Program-made: the position numbers and the translations under genes
Notes under the pieces: generated by a model
Told to the model about the DNA's origin: nothing
The model's database searches: none
What the model saw: the letters and a program-made list of their open reading frames with translations, nothing else
Assembly: GCA_021527695.1 (NCBI GenBank)
Contig: JAKFAO010000007.1
Span: forward strand, 1,612,001 to 1,676,000
Length of the DNA stretch: 64,000 nt
Origin: Naematelia aurantialba
Lineage: Eukaryota; Basidiomycota; Tremellomycetes; Tremellales; Naemateliaceae
Reading direction: 5' to 3'
Shown here: positions 35,765-46,507 of the stretch, piece after piece
Position numbering within the stretch: the first letter of the stretch is position 1
Layout: each line of letters begins with the position of its first letter

Positions 35765-36130
35765 GCGTGACTAGTGGCTGCGGGAGAGCCGCGGCGGGGG
35801 GGAATGAAGAATGCAGAATGGGCAATGCGGAATGGAGAACAAGACGGTGGACTGGGAATGAATTGGCGGAATGGCCGAGTTGATTATGTGAAAGGCGCAG
35901 CCGGGGGTTTGAGCTGAACAGTCGGACAAGCCAGAGCAGTCAGAAGTCCAGACGGTTAGGATGTGATAGTCGCGAGTACAGAGTCGAGTTGGCAGGTGGC
36001 AGGATGGTAGGCTGGGCGCCGCGGCGCCGGTGAGCGGTCCAGGTGGTCAGGTGCGGTCGGTGATATGGTCGGTGTTGTTCTACCTGTGGGGATTGGCGAC
36101 CGGTTTCGTTGGTCTGTATTCTCAACGAAA

Positions 36131-36282
36131 TATTGTCAGTGTCCAGATGTCAGTCGGTATCCAATTGTCAGTGTCCAATGCCAGTTGGCTTCGAAATGTC
36201 ATTCAGTGTTCAAGTGTCTGTCACCCAGCATCCAAACGTCAGTGAGTCCAAATGTCAGTGTGCAAATATCAGTCAGGAGGCA
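36131..36282. repeat. Degenerate GTCAGTGTCCAAAT-type tandem units
   Basis: At least eight imperfect copies of a ~14-16 bp unit (GTCAGTGTCCA, GTCAGTCGGTA, GTCAGTGAGTCCA, GTCAGTGTGCA and so on) in 150 bp. Confidence 0.7.
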
Positions 36283-36403
36283 CATGTCTATACCTACAGT
36301 ATCAGCATGCGGACACGTACTGTATGGCATGATCGACGCCGGACCCAGGCAAGACCATATCCAGCGCCAACGTATACAGATTCGTACCAGGAGAGCTCGA
36401 GAG

Positions 36404-36494
36404 CGATACGATACGACACGATACGACACGATACGATACGACACGATACGACACGACACGACACGATACGACATGATACGACACGACACGATAC
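36404..36494. repeat. Pentanucleotide microsatellite ACGAT/ACGAC
   Basis: About eighteen 5 bp units alternating between CGATA and CGACA over 90 bp. Confidence 0.9.
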
Positions 36495-36984
36495 ACTTTA
36501 TACAAGCGAACTACACAAACCTAGCCTGACCATCATGGCCTTTTAGACAACACGCTCCTCTCTCTATGCCCATACCCGTACCTTGAAGATACAAGACTCG
36601 AGAATCCCACCCATACTGTCAACGAAGATGACAATGCCAACGCCAACGCCCGTCAACTTCAACGCAACGACAACGGTCCCATTCCGTCTCCGCGATTCAA
36701 ATCCAGTCTAACACTCTACCTCTACACCTGCCGACGCGCTCGTCTGCCACCACGCCCGCCATCCCGATATCGGGTCGAGATGCGAAACTCGCGTGTCATA
36801 TTATCGCCGTGATTGGCCCGACCGGCCTGACCAGCGAGCGAGGCGACAGAAGCCACGAAGGCATCGACAGGTTTTCGATCACGCATCCCAACACAGCGTC
36901 TCACTCGTGATTCGTCACTCGTTCTCATCCTCCTTCTCACTCTCCCTCTACTCTCACTCGCATCTCCGTCCACTGCACTCTCAC

Positions 36985-38746
36985 TCATTCGTACCCCATG
37001 GCCATACGCGCGCCCTTGCTGCCCAACATCTCCGGCACGCCCTCGGCTTCGAGCGCCACCATCTCGCCACTCACGATCCACTCGGGCGGCGGGATTCCTC
37101 GCTCAAACGCCGCGCGGTGGCCACTTGCCACTTGGTGTCCGCGCGCGTCGCGCTGCATTGGCGAGACTTCCAGCACGGCGCCGCCCTCGCCGCCTGTGGT
37201 TGGGATAGCCGCGTGGCGAAAGACCATGTCCCCTGGACTGAGGGACGGGAGCTGGGCGAGCTTGCCCTCGAGGTGCGGGAGGGGTAGAGCCGAAGTGCGA
37301 GGCCCAGAGTCGGCATGAGATCCAGCTTCTGAATGAGATCCAGAATCTGCATGAGATCCAACCTCTGAATGAGATCCAGACTCGGCATGAGGTCCAGACT
37401 CGGCATGAGATCCAGATCCATGGGCAGCGGCGTGGAGGGGGGACGCGGACGCGCGCTCAACAAGACGCCAATTGGACGGGTCCAGGTATCCCTCGGGATG
37501 GTAGAACGACAGCCGCGATTGGATCGGCACGAATAGCGGCCGCAGCGTGGCGTACGTCGCAGCGTGGGACGAGGCGGGGATGAGCGTCCGCGACGTCGGC
37601 GGTGCAGGCGCCAGCACGAGATGCGCCGTCACGGGCCACGACCCGCGAGTCACATCCGCGAGGGCGTGGGTGTGGGCTGGCGCTGGAGCAGACGCCAGCG
37701 AGTCGGCGATACTGGCGATACGGGTGAGCGCGGGCTCGCTGGCGCCTGATTCTTCTGATCTGGAGGCTGAGGGCGGTTCCCCAAACGCAGCGAGGATCTG
37801 GTTGTTGGCCGATAGCACGCTGGGGTGGCCGCGCGCCTCGAGCAACGCCTCGTGCCAGAATACGGCTGGGGGTACGTCAGCGTCGATACGGGATATTGGA
37901 ACAGATACTGGTGCTGGGTGATGGTGCTGGGTAATGGTGCTGGGTAATGGTGCTGGGGAATGTGCTGGGTAATGGTGCTGGGCAATGGGTAATGGTGATG
38001 GTGATGGGGGGCGAGTACTGGTACCGATACTGGATGTGACAGAGAACTCACGGTGGCCACGCCGCGCCGACGTCACCGACGCAATCTCTCTCGCCCAATC
38101 GAGCGCGAGGTCATCCGGCACGACGTTCCGGACCACCAGCGAGCCGGTGTCGCGAATCGTAGTTATCGTCGAGCGGTTCTCGAGATGCCCGGCGAGGGAA
38201 TGGAATGGGATCTCTGGGATCTGCGCCTGAAGCGATCAGCATGGCTACGAGAGACGCAAGCTGGTACGAGGAGCCACAGGAGTTGAAGGGTGGGGTAGGT
38301 CGACGGCAGGCAAAGGCAGGCAAAGGCAGGCAACCGGCAAGGCAGACCGTCGGATGGAGAGGTGTAAAGTGCAGAGGTGTAGAGAGAAGGGCGAAACTCA
38401 CGCCGAGCCCGCGGGCCTGTTCGAGACCGATGATAGCGCCCAACCAAGCCTTCCACAGTTCTCCCCTCCCTTCCTCCGAGCTCAACTGCGCGTCCGCCCA
38501 CGCCGCCCACTCGTCCACCTGGACTTTGTCTGCCGGGGCGCTGGTCTCGAGAATCGCAAACCTCAGATGGGGGGCGAGGGCCGAGTCGTGCTTGGCCGCA
38601 TGGGCTTCGAGGTGGTGCGCATATGGCGGGGAGAGCGCGGGCGCAGGGGTGGCCGTGTGTGTGGTGTGCGAGTATGGCGGGATCAGCGACCGCGGGCCCC
38701 GGGTCACTGCGAGCCCGGTAAGGCGACGCGCAGCGGTGCGGGACAT
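36985..38746 (-). CDS. DUF1479-family protein with internal His/Ser repeat
   Basis: Predicted 466 residues after introns 38227-38401 (175 bp) and 37866-38051 (186 bp). ATG at 38746; MSRTAARRLTGLAVTRGPRS looks like a mitochondrial presequence. DUF1479 (YbiU-like, possible dioxygenase fold) signatures in order: IPEIPFHSLAGHLE, DTGSLVVRNVVPDDLALDWA, VFWHEALLEARGHPSVL, YATLRPLFVPIQSRLSFYHP, YLDPSNWRL, GDMVFRHAAIPTTGG and PPEWIVSGEM. A six-residue repeat (HAESGS, HSEVGS, HADSGS and variants) interrupts the domain after SNWRLVER. The second intron contains a minisatellite. The family is common in fungi, but its reaction is not established. Confidence 0.82.
37313..37427 (-). repeat. Coding 18 bp tandem repeat in the DUF1479 gene
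   Basis: About six 18 bp units encoding H-[AS]-[ED]-[SVA]-G-[SP], in frame within the exon. Confidence 0.85.
37908..38005 (-). repeat. Intronic ~14 bp minisatellite in the DUF1479 gene
   Basis: Plus-strand units TGGTGCTGGGTAA repeat about six times with small variations, followed by GGTGAT repeats, all inside the second intron. Confidence 0.85.
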
Positions 38747-40187
38747 GGTCAAGGCGTCAAAGCGTCAAGCGAGCGTCAAGCACTTCGAGGACTCTAGGCG
38801 TCGAGAAAGTCGACAGGATGGAAGACTGCGAGGAGACGAGTCTGGCAGGCAGGTTGATAAGCCAGAGCAAGAGGTCGCCTGAAGTGGGCTGTCTGTACGC
38901 CCAGCGGGTCGATACCTCGCCGCCTCGTCAAAGGAGGGCGGCTGCACGATCAGACAGAGGAGTCTACGAGCGACGAGCGGCGAGCTAGTGCGCGATGATG
39001 GTCAAGAGGCATCGAGTGATGGGCTCGGTGTACATGTCGTGACCTGTCTGCCCGTTGCCAATGGATTCCACCCCGAGGGTGCTCGGTGAATTTTTTCCCT
39101 TGCTCGGGGGGAGCTCCGCCAGAGTTAAAAGGCGCGACACAGAGGGTGCATCAAGCAAGAGCACCAGGGCGGCATAGCGGCATAGCACCAGAGCAGAGCT
39201 GAGCCCAGCAGAGCAGCAGAGCAGAGCAGGGCCAGAATCACACGGGCAAGTCCGGACGCCGTCGCTGTGCGCTTCCAAGTCGCCCGCATTGTCGGCGTTT
39301 ATGGCGACTTGCTGCAGAGTAGCTGATACTCCGACCTGGTACTATGCATGTTTTCCTGTCATCGGTGTCCTCGGTGACTCTGGGCAGAGAGGACGGATGG
39401 ACGAGGAGCGTCAGTCGGTCCGAGCGTCCGTCTGTATCTGATTACACAGACTGCCGTGTGGACCAGATGAGATCAGTGTGGAGACCAAGGCTTGTGCCGA
39501 AGAGCCGGGGGCCAAGACGACGCCGTGCTTTCCTGTGATCGGCTCACATCCATCTGATCGTTCGTCGTCCCATCCCATTCGTAGCGGCTGCAACGCCGCA
39601 TGCACGGCTAGGGAGGCCAATGCACGACGCCAGCACTCGGCGACCAAAGAGCGCTTCAGGAATGGCGCTGTCGACCCGGGGGCCGAGTGGATGTATCGTG
39701 GGTGTGAGGGTACATCCTAGACGACGCAGACCCGAGTATGCAGCCGAGACGATCTAGACAAGAGTATGCAGCGGATATCCGAGCCGACGGTGACAGAGCA
39801 AACAGTGGATATACACGAGGTGCTCACAACAGCATGCAGGGACGTCCGAGACACCAAGCGGCAAGTCCAGCCCCAGCTGGGCGACAAAAATATGCAGATG
39901 GTAGCAGATGACGTGAATGATATTATAAGCTACAACGATTTGCCGAGAGCCGAACAACTAGCCTACCAACGAGCCGAGTGCAGGGTGTAGGACGTGCTCG
40001 TACAGCCACAGCCTGAGAGCCTGGCTCGCGAACTCTGGCTCCTGCCTGATTCTCACGGACGAGCCGGCCAGGACCCCTCGTCGCCAGGAGAGAAAGTCTT
40101 GCTTTGTGCAGAGCAGCGAGTCGCCTGTCGTTCTCCGGTCGTGTCTTCCTTCACGCAGAGGCAAGGAAAGAATACCCTCAAGACATT
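38747..40187. other. Long intergenic region
   Basis: About 1.4 kb without a supported gene. It includes an AGCAGAGC repeat (39168-39232) and short GACGCAGACC/GAGTATGCAGC-like duplications near 39720-39775. Frames of 60-80 codons here show no family text. Confidence 0.5.
39168..39232. repeat. AGCAGAGC-type short tandem repeat
   Basis: Interrupted CAGAGCAGAGC units on the plus strand over about 65 bp. Confidence 0.7.
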
Positions 40188-41574
40188 TCACTTGCCCTTG
40201 CCGCGTCCCCTCCCACGACCTCTGCCTCTCCCGCTGACTCGTCGATTCCCGCTCCCTCCAGGGGGGTTCAAGAACAACGTCTTGCGCACGACCCCATCCT
40301 CGTCCTTGCTTCCTTCGCCGTACTCGCTCGCTTCGGGCGTACGCATGACCCCGCCTGGAGGCGATGTTTCTGGCCGAAGCGGACTGGGCGAGGACGGGCG
40401 GGACGAGGTTGTGGACGAGGTGGACGTGGCTGGGCGGGATGCAGCCGGCTGGCCTGGAGGCTGGGACGGTTGTGTAGGTGAGGGTGGTTGGTTGCGCGGT
40501 AGTGGAAGGTGTATGGGCAGCATTTGTCTGTGGATGTCAGCGGGATACGAGGAGGGGTCGTTCAAGAATTGGGAGAATCGGACCAGGATGCAGTCATGTG
40601 CAGATGCGTGAGAATGAGCAGGCGACGGCCCGGCGCAATGCAGACATGCAAGTTGGCGGCTGTGTGGTGGGCGAATCTTCTCCTATGCGATGCCAAGTCG
40701 TATTCCGCCACGTCCTCCTCCCGAGTCGCTCATTCCCGCTCTCGGTCGAATCTCCTGGTCATAGCCGATGTGAGAACACTTCAGACCCCTCCCTCAACAT
40801 CCCGAGGTGAACGCCAGACAATCCCAAAAGCAGAGAGGAAGGGGAGAAGGACAAGCCATGCAGCAGGAGCACAAGAAAACGAATTGAAAGGAACATGGAC
40901 AATTCAACAAAGAATCGAGACCAAGCAGTACGAACAAGCCGAGAAACTCACGAGCCAACATCTCTCGAAATCTCCTCGATCCGCCGCCGCCGCTCCTCTG
41001 TCATCCCCCCGCTGGGTAGACTTACATCGGCCGCGCCGTACGCGTTGAGAGCACCCGCGCCTGCGTCGGAGGTGGAGATGATCGAGTCGGCGCGGTTGGA
41101 GGGGTATGACGATGACGGCGGGAGGAGGGTTGCCGATTCCTGTGTGCGTCAGCGGAAGTCGAGGCGATGGATAGATCGTGAACTAGTAAGGGCGAGGCAA
41201 GGGCGAGCAGCGTCGAGCGTCCGGCGAGCGGGGAGACTGCTGTGGGAAGCAAGCACCGCACGCAGGCAAAGCTGCAAGTGCCCTGCCACTGCCATGGCCC
41301 GCGGAGGGGGGGGGGGAGACTGAACAACACATAACGGAAAGACGCGAGAGTAGGAAGTAGTAGGAAGCAGAGGAACGTAGTCGAGACAGGGGACGGGGGG
41401 GATGGGTGACTGCCAGTATGCCCGCGTGGCCACCCTGCAGCGGCCGTGCGCACCCGCATACCTGGAATCGGGACCCGCATGCGTCCTTGAGAAAGAGTAG
41501 GAGTGGGAAAAAGCACTCACAGCGTCCGGTTTCCGACGAGGTCCACAGCAGGGAACCCAGTCGAGGATGCCCAT
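40188..41574 (-). CDS. Small putatively myristoylated/palmitoylated protein with Arg-Gly tail
   Basis: Exons 41521-41574, 40952-41139 and 40188-40527 join in phase (introns 381 and 424 bp; the second ends at a CTGACATCCACAG acceptor) to give 193 residues. The N-terminus MGILDWVPCCGPRR has Gly2 and a Cys pair, as in N-myristoylated, palmitoylated membrane adaptors. A dileucine motif (ATLLPPSSSYP) and a helical EERRRRIEEISRDVGS follow. The C-terminal half is Pro/Ser-rich and ends in (GR)5-KGK. The N-terminal layout resembles Ego1/LAMTOR1, the lysosomal Rag anchor, but the sequence match is too thin to assign it. Exon joining is my inference. Confidence 0.5.
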
Positions 41575-42576
41575 TCTACGAAACTAGCGGGAACGATGTC
41601 GCGATCTGACACCAACGAGGTGGGTTCGCGGCGTCGACGGGCCACACGCAGCGTCGAGGATGATGATGGCTCTGCTGGCTCTGCACGGTCGTCGCGCTGT
41701 CGAGAGTCGACCGAGCTGCTTGTTCTCGCAAGCAGTGGGTGAGCGGAAGACGGGACGGCACACGTTCAAGTAAACAACAGTGTCTGCCAGACTGAATATT
41801 TGCTGCATGCTGTATTTTTGCACGACTCGGTAATTTGCTCCCGTCGGAGAACGGCGAGTGGCGAGTGGCGACATCGTAGGGTGCAGCTCTCTTGGACCGA
41901 CTAGGAGCTGGACTTGACTGGGAGCTAGACTCGACTGGGAGCTAGACTTGACAGGGCACACAGTCGGCATGACATGAATATCATCTCGCTTCAAACTTCA
42001 GATCGAGGCATAGATTATTTCCCCATAACACACGGAAAGTAGACGACGGCAGGCAAGTTCTGCATCGTAACAGCGCAATCTGGCAAAATGAGCTATACGT
42101 AACATGTCTCCTCTCCTCTCCGCTTCTCTCTCTCGCATAAGACCTCTCTCTCTCTCTCGCATAAGACACAGCCGTCTCACACACGAACAAGAACTCAAGC
42201 AGACGGCGGCTCTGCAGAACCCGCCCATGGAGGAATGGTCGACAGGGAAGGATATGCCATCTCGGCAGCGGACGGGAGGTTGGCACGGACGTATGCGTGG
42301 CGTGGTGTGTCGGCCTCGAGGTCGAGCCATACGAAGGTGAGAGGGTCGAGTTTGCAAAGTTCGTTGAGAAGTGGTGTAGGTGTACACAAGTCGCGTGGCA
42401 GGTTCGTCGGTTGTAAGATAAGCGGCGTCGTGTGGCATGGCATCACGGAGGCAGTCGAGGTGGGATGTGGTGGAGGTAGTGATGGTAGGAAAGTGGGTGG
42501 AGGTAGCAGTAGTGGGTGGAAGTAGCAGTAGTGGGGCGGAGGCAGTAGTGGTGGTGGAGATGGCGCCGAGAGGCAA
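41575..42576. other. Intergenic / 3' region of the G-alpha gene
   Basis: About 1 kb. It contains a (CTCTCT/CGCATAAGAC) duplication near 42120-42170 and a CCACTACTGCTACTTCCA-type repeat near 42480-42550. A ~90-codon minus-strand frame (42195 to about 42447) contains the protein-like stretch LLNELCKLDPLTFVWLDLE, but I find no partner exon. Confidence 0.4.
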
Positions 42577-44293
42577 TCATAAGATCCCCGATGTTCGAAG
42601 CGCATTTTGCAGAATCGTTTCCTTGACAGCGGCGAATACGAGTCGGATCTGAAATGTCAGCACATCGTCGCGGACGGCATGACTGCAACACATGCAGAAG
42701 ACGATCGACACCCACATTACTAGTATCGGTCGCTTGTGTCAGATGTGGATACACACTCAGCCGTGCTCGATTTGTTTGTGTGAATCGCCATAGAATGTAC
42801 TTTGCCGCTTTGTTGATATCCGCCCCGCCTGCACCCGTTAGTTTGGCCTTGGGGGTAGAGTGTGGGCCTTGAGGGCAGAGTCGTCTGGTGCCTGGGGAAG
42901 AGCTGTCTAGTGCTCGGGAAGAGCAGTCTGGTGCTTGGGGAAAAGTTTCGTGCTCGAGGGCAGAAGAAGCACAACGCACCAGTGTATTCTGGGAAATAAT
43001 GCACCAGTGGCACCTTTGGCAGCTTTTGCTTGAACACATCAATCTTGTTCAAGAAGAGAATGACCGAAGTCCGCAAGAACCATCGTGAGTTGATGACCGA
43101 TTCGAACAGGACGAGGGACTCTTGCATCCGGTTCTGCACGCGTCAGCTGATGTAATCCTCGCGCCGTATAGCTCATCGGCTGGTCCACTCACTTGACCAT
43201 TCTCCTCCAGAAGCACCTGGTCATACTCTGACAGCGCGACGCAGAAGATTATCGACGTGACGGCCTCGAAACCTGCAACCTCAGCCGTGTCGCTCTCGGC
43301 GCCTGCCTTGCACACTCACAATGTATCCACTTTTTCCGCTCACTTCTTTGCCCGCCGACATCGAACATGTGGATACTCAGTTGTCCCATATTGAACCAAG
43401 TCTCGGTGATACCCGTCGTCTTTGTTCTCGCCCGCAGCACGTCGGCTTCGTCCGGGACGTAGTCTGGCGCGCCAAGCTTGCGTATGTTGGCGAAAAAGTA
43501 GGTCGCAGAGTCCATCAGGTAGAACTCGGACGAGCGATGCATGACACTGGGGATGACGGGGTCGTGCCACAGCGATTCGATTTGGTGCAGGATCTCTTGC
43601 GAAACGACCGCCATGGGGTCAGTGTCCATCCTGTATTCCAGGATCCGATCGGCATATGACTGACTCGTCAGTCGACAGGTCTTTCTTTCTTGGGCGCAAA
43701 GACCTACCCGGTTTGCACTCTCGTCTGGGTCGACACCAAGCTTCCGCATCGCCATGATCAACGCCTGCGCCGAGTCGAGCACGTTCTTGTGCCTGCGCAG
43801 GGTCAGCTGGGTCTTGCACCGACAACGAGACACCTACACAATCATGCGGTATTGGAGCAGCTCCTCCTTAGAATACCCGTTTTGGTGGATGATCTTCATC
43901 TGCTTGACGATCGTTGACTTGCCGCTCTCCCCGGATCCTGCGCCATTCAGCACCGTCCTCGAGCACACGCGCAGACCACTCACCAAGGAGGAGAATCTTG
44001 CATTCCTTTTTGAACTTTTTTGAATCATCCTCCAGCTGTCTATCAATTGCATTACTCCTGTCCTTGTGTCCTGCGCCCTGCCCGTTGGTCGGCGGCTCTG
44101 TCATGGCCAGTGCTGCGCCTATCCCCGTCGCCGACGAGGGCGTGTCGTCGCCTAGGCCGTTCTCGGTGGGTGCGGTCGGTGTTGCGGGCGCTTGTGTTGT
44201 TTGTCGGGCGGGGGCGGCGGATGATTGTTTGGTTTCAGAGGTTGAAGAGCGTTTCTGCTCGGGAGCCGAGGGGGAAGACATACACGCCCCCAT
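42577..44293 (-). CDS. Heterotrimeric G-protein alpha subunit, cAMP-pathway (U. maydis Gpa3-like) class
   Basis: GTP-binding signalling subunit. Starts MGACMSSP (myristoylation/palmitoylation motif). Catalytic text in order: [14 protein letters not shown] (P-loop, split by an intron), [36 protein letters not shown] (switch I), [19 protein letters not shown] (switch II), FLNKIDVF (base recognition), [31 protein letters not shown] and the terminal SGIL. It matches the fungal group III Gpa3 pattern almost throughout. The odd feature is a ~60-residue Ser/Thr/Pro/Ala-rich insert between the lipidated N-terminus and the IDRQLEDD helix. Several introns were seen; outer limits are firm. Confidence 0.93.
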
Positions 44294-46507
44294 GGTGATT
44301 CGTGGTGCGGGCGTATATCGGATGGCGCCAAACGCGCAGGAATAGTCCCACTCCTAGGGTGGTGATGTGTGGCAAGTAGCAAGCGCTCCGGGCACGTCCA
44401 GCGTGAACAAAGTGGGCAAAGGGCTACGGCTCGTCGGGGCGCTCACACGTTGAGCGGGAGCTGAGGGTGTGCAGGGATACAAAGGGAGGACAGAGTGGTG
44501 TACGAGAGACGACGAATTGTGTGAGGCGGTGAGTCAGACAATTGTCGGTCGAGATGTGCGTTTCAGGGAAGAGGAAGACTGGATTGTCAGCCATGTCTCA
44601 AGCTGTGGCGGGGTGGAGGCACGCCGAGCAGGTATGCAGTGACGAGCGACGCTGATCAGGCAGAGGCAAGCCGCGTCTGCGCCGACTGCGATGCACGAGA
44701 CGCCCCAGACTGGCGTGTACTCACAGACTGAGCCGTTGACCGACGCCAGCAGGGATGCAGTGCAGTGTTTGATGCAACCCACGGCGGAACTGGCCAAGCC
44801 GCCGAATTTTCCCGCACGCCTGCAGAAACCCGTCGCTCCCCAGTGGTATTGGTGCTTGGACGCCGGGGTGGCAGGCTCCGAGGGGACAACCAGAGGGTCG
44901 CGAGAGCGGGACCGAAGAATCGATCAGACGAAACGGTCGAGGAGCAAGAGGGGGGTCGGGGGTGCCGTGGGATGGATGTTCGAAACCGCGAGCCGGCCGA
45001 GAGAGACACCTGGTAAACGCCAGAAGGGGGTTTCCCTCTGACGATGCCACTTGCGCTCTGAACAGAGCTTTGGCTTTGGGGTTGGTGGCGGTCTCCAATA
45101 GAGAGCCAAGCTGTGATTCGACGCTCAAACCTGCTTGACGAGCGGTGCCAGCAGTCTGCGAGGTATCGACAGGACCGACAGAGGAGTAAGGAGCGAGGAC
45201 CGAGTTGGGGCCAAGTGATGACTGCCGGGCGAGGGGACTGCCGCATTGGGTAATTCTGGGTGGCTGCCCTAGTGGCGTCTCTCTCCTCCAGCCTTTGCAC
45301 CTGTTGGGACTGCTGGCCCAAATGGCCACTGGGACAAGCAATGCATGCATACATGGCCACGGGTAAGAGTAGCATCAACAGACATGCATGTATGTCGCCG
45401 GCTGGGGAAGTATTTGAGCGCATCTGGCGATACCGTCCAGAAAACAAACGTGTTACGTCCGGTATCATCGCGCACCCACATGGGCTTCTTGCCGGGCAGG
45501 ATGTATGCAAGGCTCATCATGGTGCCGGTGGGAATCAAAGCCAGCAGGCCGCTCTACAGGCGCTGGAATCAAACATGCCAGTCCATCGGCTGGACGGGCG
45601 GCTCTTTCGCTGATCAATCGTCAAGAGCTGTTTTGCCCGTTTTAAGCGCCCATCTCGCCCAGCTGCTGCGCATTTCACGACACAAACGCAAGAGGGAAAA
45701 AACAAAGAGGCCAGGAAAAAGAGGCGTTGGTGACTAACGTAAGGGGGAACGAGACTGCAACGGCGCTCGTTCTAGGCTCCCATCCCACCACTGCTGCAGA
45801 CGTAGAGCCAACCACTGGGAATCTCCGTCGCGTAGGTTTACTGCACAGGGTGCTGGCTACACTGGGGATCCTGCGTGCAAGTCTTTCAGGATGCAGGGGA
45901 ATTTCCTGCGCGTCGGCTCTCTCCATCTACACCAAGTGGAATTCTCCTCCTAGTGCACATTTGAGCAATTCTTTCGAAGCGTGCGTCGCGCCTTTCTCCA
46001 CTGCGAGGCCGATGTGACTCTGCCTATCGGGGCGTACCTATGTGACTCGGGGGTTCGGGGCTTAGACGGGCCTGTTCAAATCCTCCGGCTTGACCAGCCC
46101 AGCCTGGAAGAACCCCGATCCACACTCGCTGGTCAGGGGCAGTGTGTCTGTCTGCCTCGCAGAGATTCCGGGCATCTCGCTGACTCCACTGAAAATGTAC
46201 CAGCAAACCATGCAGAAATCACCATGACACGGCATCGGGCCGACAGAGAGGTCGAGGGAATTAGACGAGCCAGGGAAACAGACATGCCAAGAGATTCAGT
46301 GGGGAAGACATAGAATCATATGGGGTATCCAATGACGGTATATACACAACATGTACGATTTGAGACTCGCTATATATGCACTATGTACAACTTGTGATCC
46401 CCAAAATATACAATATGTAGAACTTGAGACCCATAAACTTGAGACCCATACGCGAGAGGTGCTGTGAACACTGCGAATGCGATCGAGGCCGCCACCCTGC
46501 AGTCACA
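44294..46507. other. Unresolved 2.2 kb stretch, possible unannotated minus-strand gene
   Basis: No recognised family. On the minus strand several frames look protein-like: 45520-45440 (IPTGTMMSLAYILPGKKPMW), 45390-45340 (hydrophobic LLMLLLPVAMYACIA), 45250-45020 (SVESQLGSLLETATNPKAKA) and 44800-44740 (GGLASSAVGCIKHCTASLLA). They could be exons of one multi-exon membrane protein, but I could not join them in phase. The rest includes a perfect 15 bp direct duplication at 46421-46450. Confidence 0.35.
46421..46450. repeat. Perfect 15 bp direct duplication
   Basis: AACTTGAGACCCATA occurs twice back to back, within AT-rich sequence containing further near-copies (AACTTGTGATCCCCA just upstream). 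Confidence 0.9.

Larger units (their letters stand above)
35765..36984. other. Repeat-rich intergenic region
   Basis: About 1.2 kb between convergent genes with no supported exon. It contains GGAAT-like repeats near 35800-35880, a dispersed GTCAGTGTCCA-type repeat, and the pentanucleotide array listed separately. Frames seen here are repeat translations. Confidence 0.65.

Noticed and set aside
36404..36494. CRISPR-like regular repeats
   Set aside because: Pentamer array without spacers, in a eukaryotic nuclear context.
36199..36546. Several frames with RYDTIR or RIVSYR repeats
   Set aside because: Direct translations of the pentanucleotide array in all frames.
42195..42605. Small minus-strand frame downstream of G-alpha
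   Set aside because: Contains one protein-like stretch, but its upstream half is translated CCACTACTGC repeat and overlaps the G-alpha stop region; most likely 3' UTR.
44656..45510. 284-codon minus-strand frame as a single gene
   Set aside because: Mixed composition with Cys/Arg/Ser-rich filler, and better protein-like text appears in the other frames of the same strand; kept only as an unresolved region.
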